The notes under the pieces are model-generated. The model did not search any database. It had not been told where the DNA came from and saw only the letters and a list, made by a program, of their open reading frames with translations. Below, piece after piece: positions 63,772-64,000 of a DNA stretch of 64,000 nucleotides. Source of the DNA: Azotobacter chroococcum (GTDB lineage Bacteria > Pseudomonadota > Gammaproteobacteria > Pseudomonadales > Pseudomonadaceae). The DNA is taken from the NCBI RefSeq assembly GCF_004339665.1, contig NZ_SMMU01000001.1, positions 334,192 through 398,191 on the forward strand, given 5' to 3'. The position numbers and the translations under genes were made by a program. Numbering within the stretch: the first letter of the stretch is position 1; each line of letters opens with the position of its first letter.

Positions 63772-64000
63772 TCAGACGAAGTCTTCGTCGTCTCCGCCGA
63801 AGAAATCGCCACCCTCGCCCTCGCCGCTGTCGGCAAAGTAGTCCTCTTGCGGCTCATAGCTCTCTTCCGCGACCTGCGGTGCCGGCTCCGCGGCCGGCTC
63901 GGGAGCGGCTTCGGCCACCGCCGGCGCTTCTTCATCCTGAAACATGTCCATCAGCAGGTTGCCCAGCACCATGCCACCGGCCACGCCGGCTGCAGTCTGC
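63772..64000 (-). CDS. C-terminal part of DUF2076-like protein
   Basis: 76 codons to the window edge: a glycine-rich helix QTAAGVAGGMVLGNLLMDMF, then an Ala/Pro/Glu-rich linker and an acidic, Gly/Phe-rich end (GGDFFGGDDEDFV). This is the tail of DUF2076 periplasmic-type proteins of proteobacteria. The N-terminal two thirds lie outside. Function unknown. Confidence 0.7.
   Translation of the reverse strand, partial: QTAAGVAGGMVLGNLLMDMFQDEEAPAVAEAAPEPAAEPAPQVAEESYEPQEDYFADSGEGEGGDFFGGDDEDFV

Overview
The window is high-GC chromosomal DNA from a member of the Pseudomonadaceae (Azotobacter/Pseudomonas group; genus not settled from sequence alone). The evidence is an aerobic-type cobalamin cluster with bluB, an NrdA with two ATP-cone regions next to NrdB, an OprD porin, ttcA, dctA with a -24/-12 promoter, a zapA plus coiled-coil gene pair, and many REP-type palindromes with a matching REP-associated transposase.

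Left part (1-11.9 kb). A 5'-complete ycgN-like gene is followed by a damaged glucarate catabolic cluster: a divergent FadR-type regulator, glucarate dehydratase, and a deletion scar fusing the first 28 codons of kdgD to an MFS carrier that lacks its N-terminus. Then come ycgL-rnd and a mercaptopyruvate sulfurtransferase. Between rnd and the sulfurtransferase sits a 4.5 kb foreign island bounded by a 20-bp direct repeat. It carries a GH32 levanase-type enzyme and a GH68 levansucrase with codon use unlike their neighbours. Both have TTAACGTTAA palindromes upstream (LacI-type operators), and the island holds scars of at least three IS families plus a displaced piece of cobS.

Cobalamin block (12.3-24.3 kb, all minus strand). 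A cobalamin riboswitch precedes btuB, a BtuM-like membrane protein, cobO, cbiA/cobB, bluB, cbiB, an L-threonine-phosphate decarboxylase, cobQ, cobU, cobT, alpha-ribazole phosphatase and cobS. Together they cover uptake, adenosylation, amidation, aminopropanol and lower-ligand assembly. Three palindromic repeats are embedded, one of which has become the C-terminal coding sequence of the decarboxylase.

Middle (24.3-41.5 kb). Two different sirtuins, a glutamine amidotransferase, two NlpC/P60 lipoproteins, a DNA glycosylase, a DAHP synthase preceded by an apparent leader-peptide attenuator rich in aromatic codons, ttcA, a YIP1 protein, sprT, dctA, a secreted dienelactone hydrolase, a phosphopantetheinyl transferase, and nrdA-nrdB with a DnaA box and NrdR-like boxes upstream.

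Accessory patch (41.5-51.6 kb). Two low-GC orphan genes separated by a convincing attC site look like relics of an integron cassette array. They are followed by a REP-dense zone with a frameshifted RAYT gene flanked by inverted REPs, several small hypothetical genes, a CAP-domain protein, a ribosome hibernation factor, rlhA and a histidine phosphatase.

Right part (51.6-64 kb). Small conserved proteins, a parvulin, an acyltransferase-3 protein, a TPR protein broken by an amber codon, zapA with its coiled-coil partner, a TSUP transporter, DUF1176, DUF3597, a YebC-like regulator, DUF3144, a MaoC hydratase, an OprD porin, a YjdM/PhnA protein and the C-terminus of a DUF2076-like protein. No tRNA, rRNA or CRISPR array was seen.
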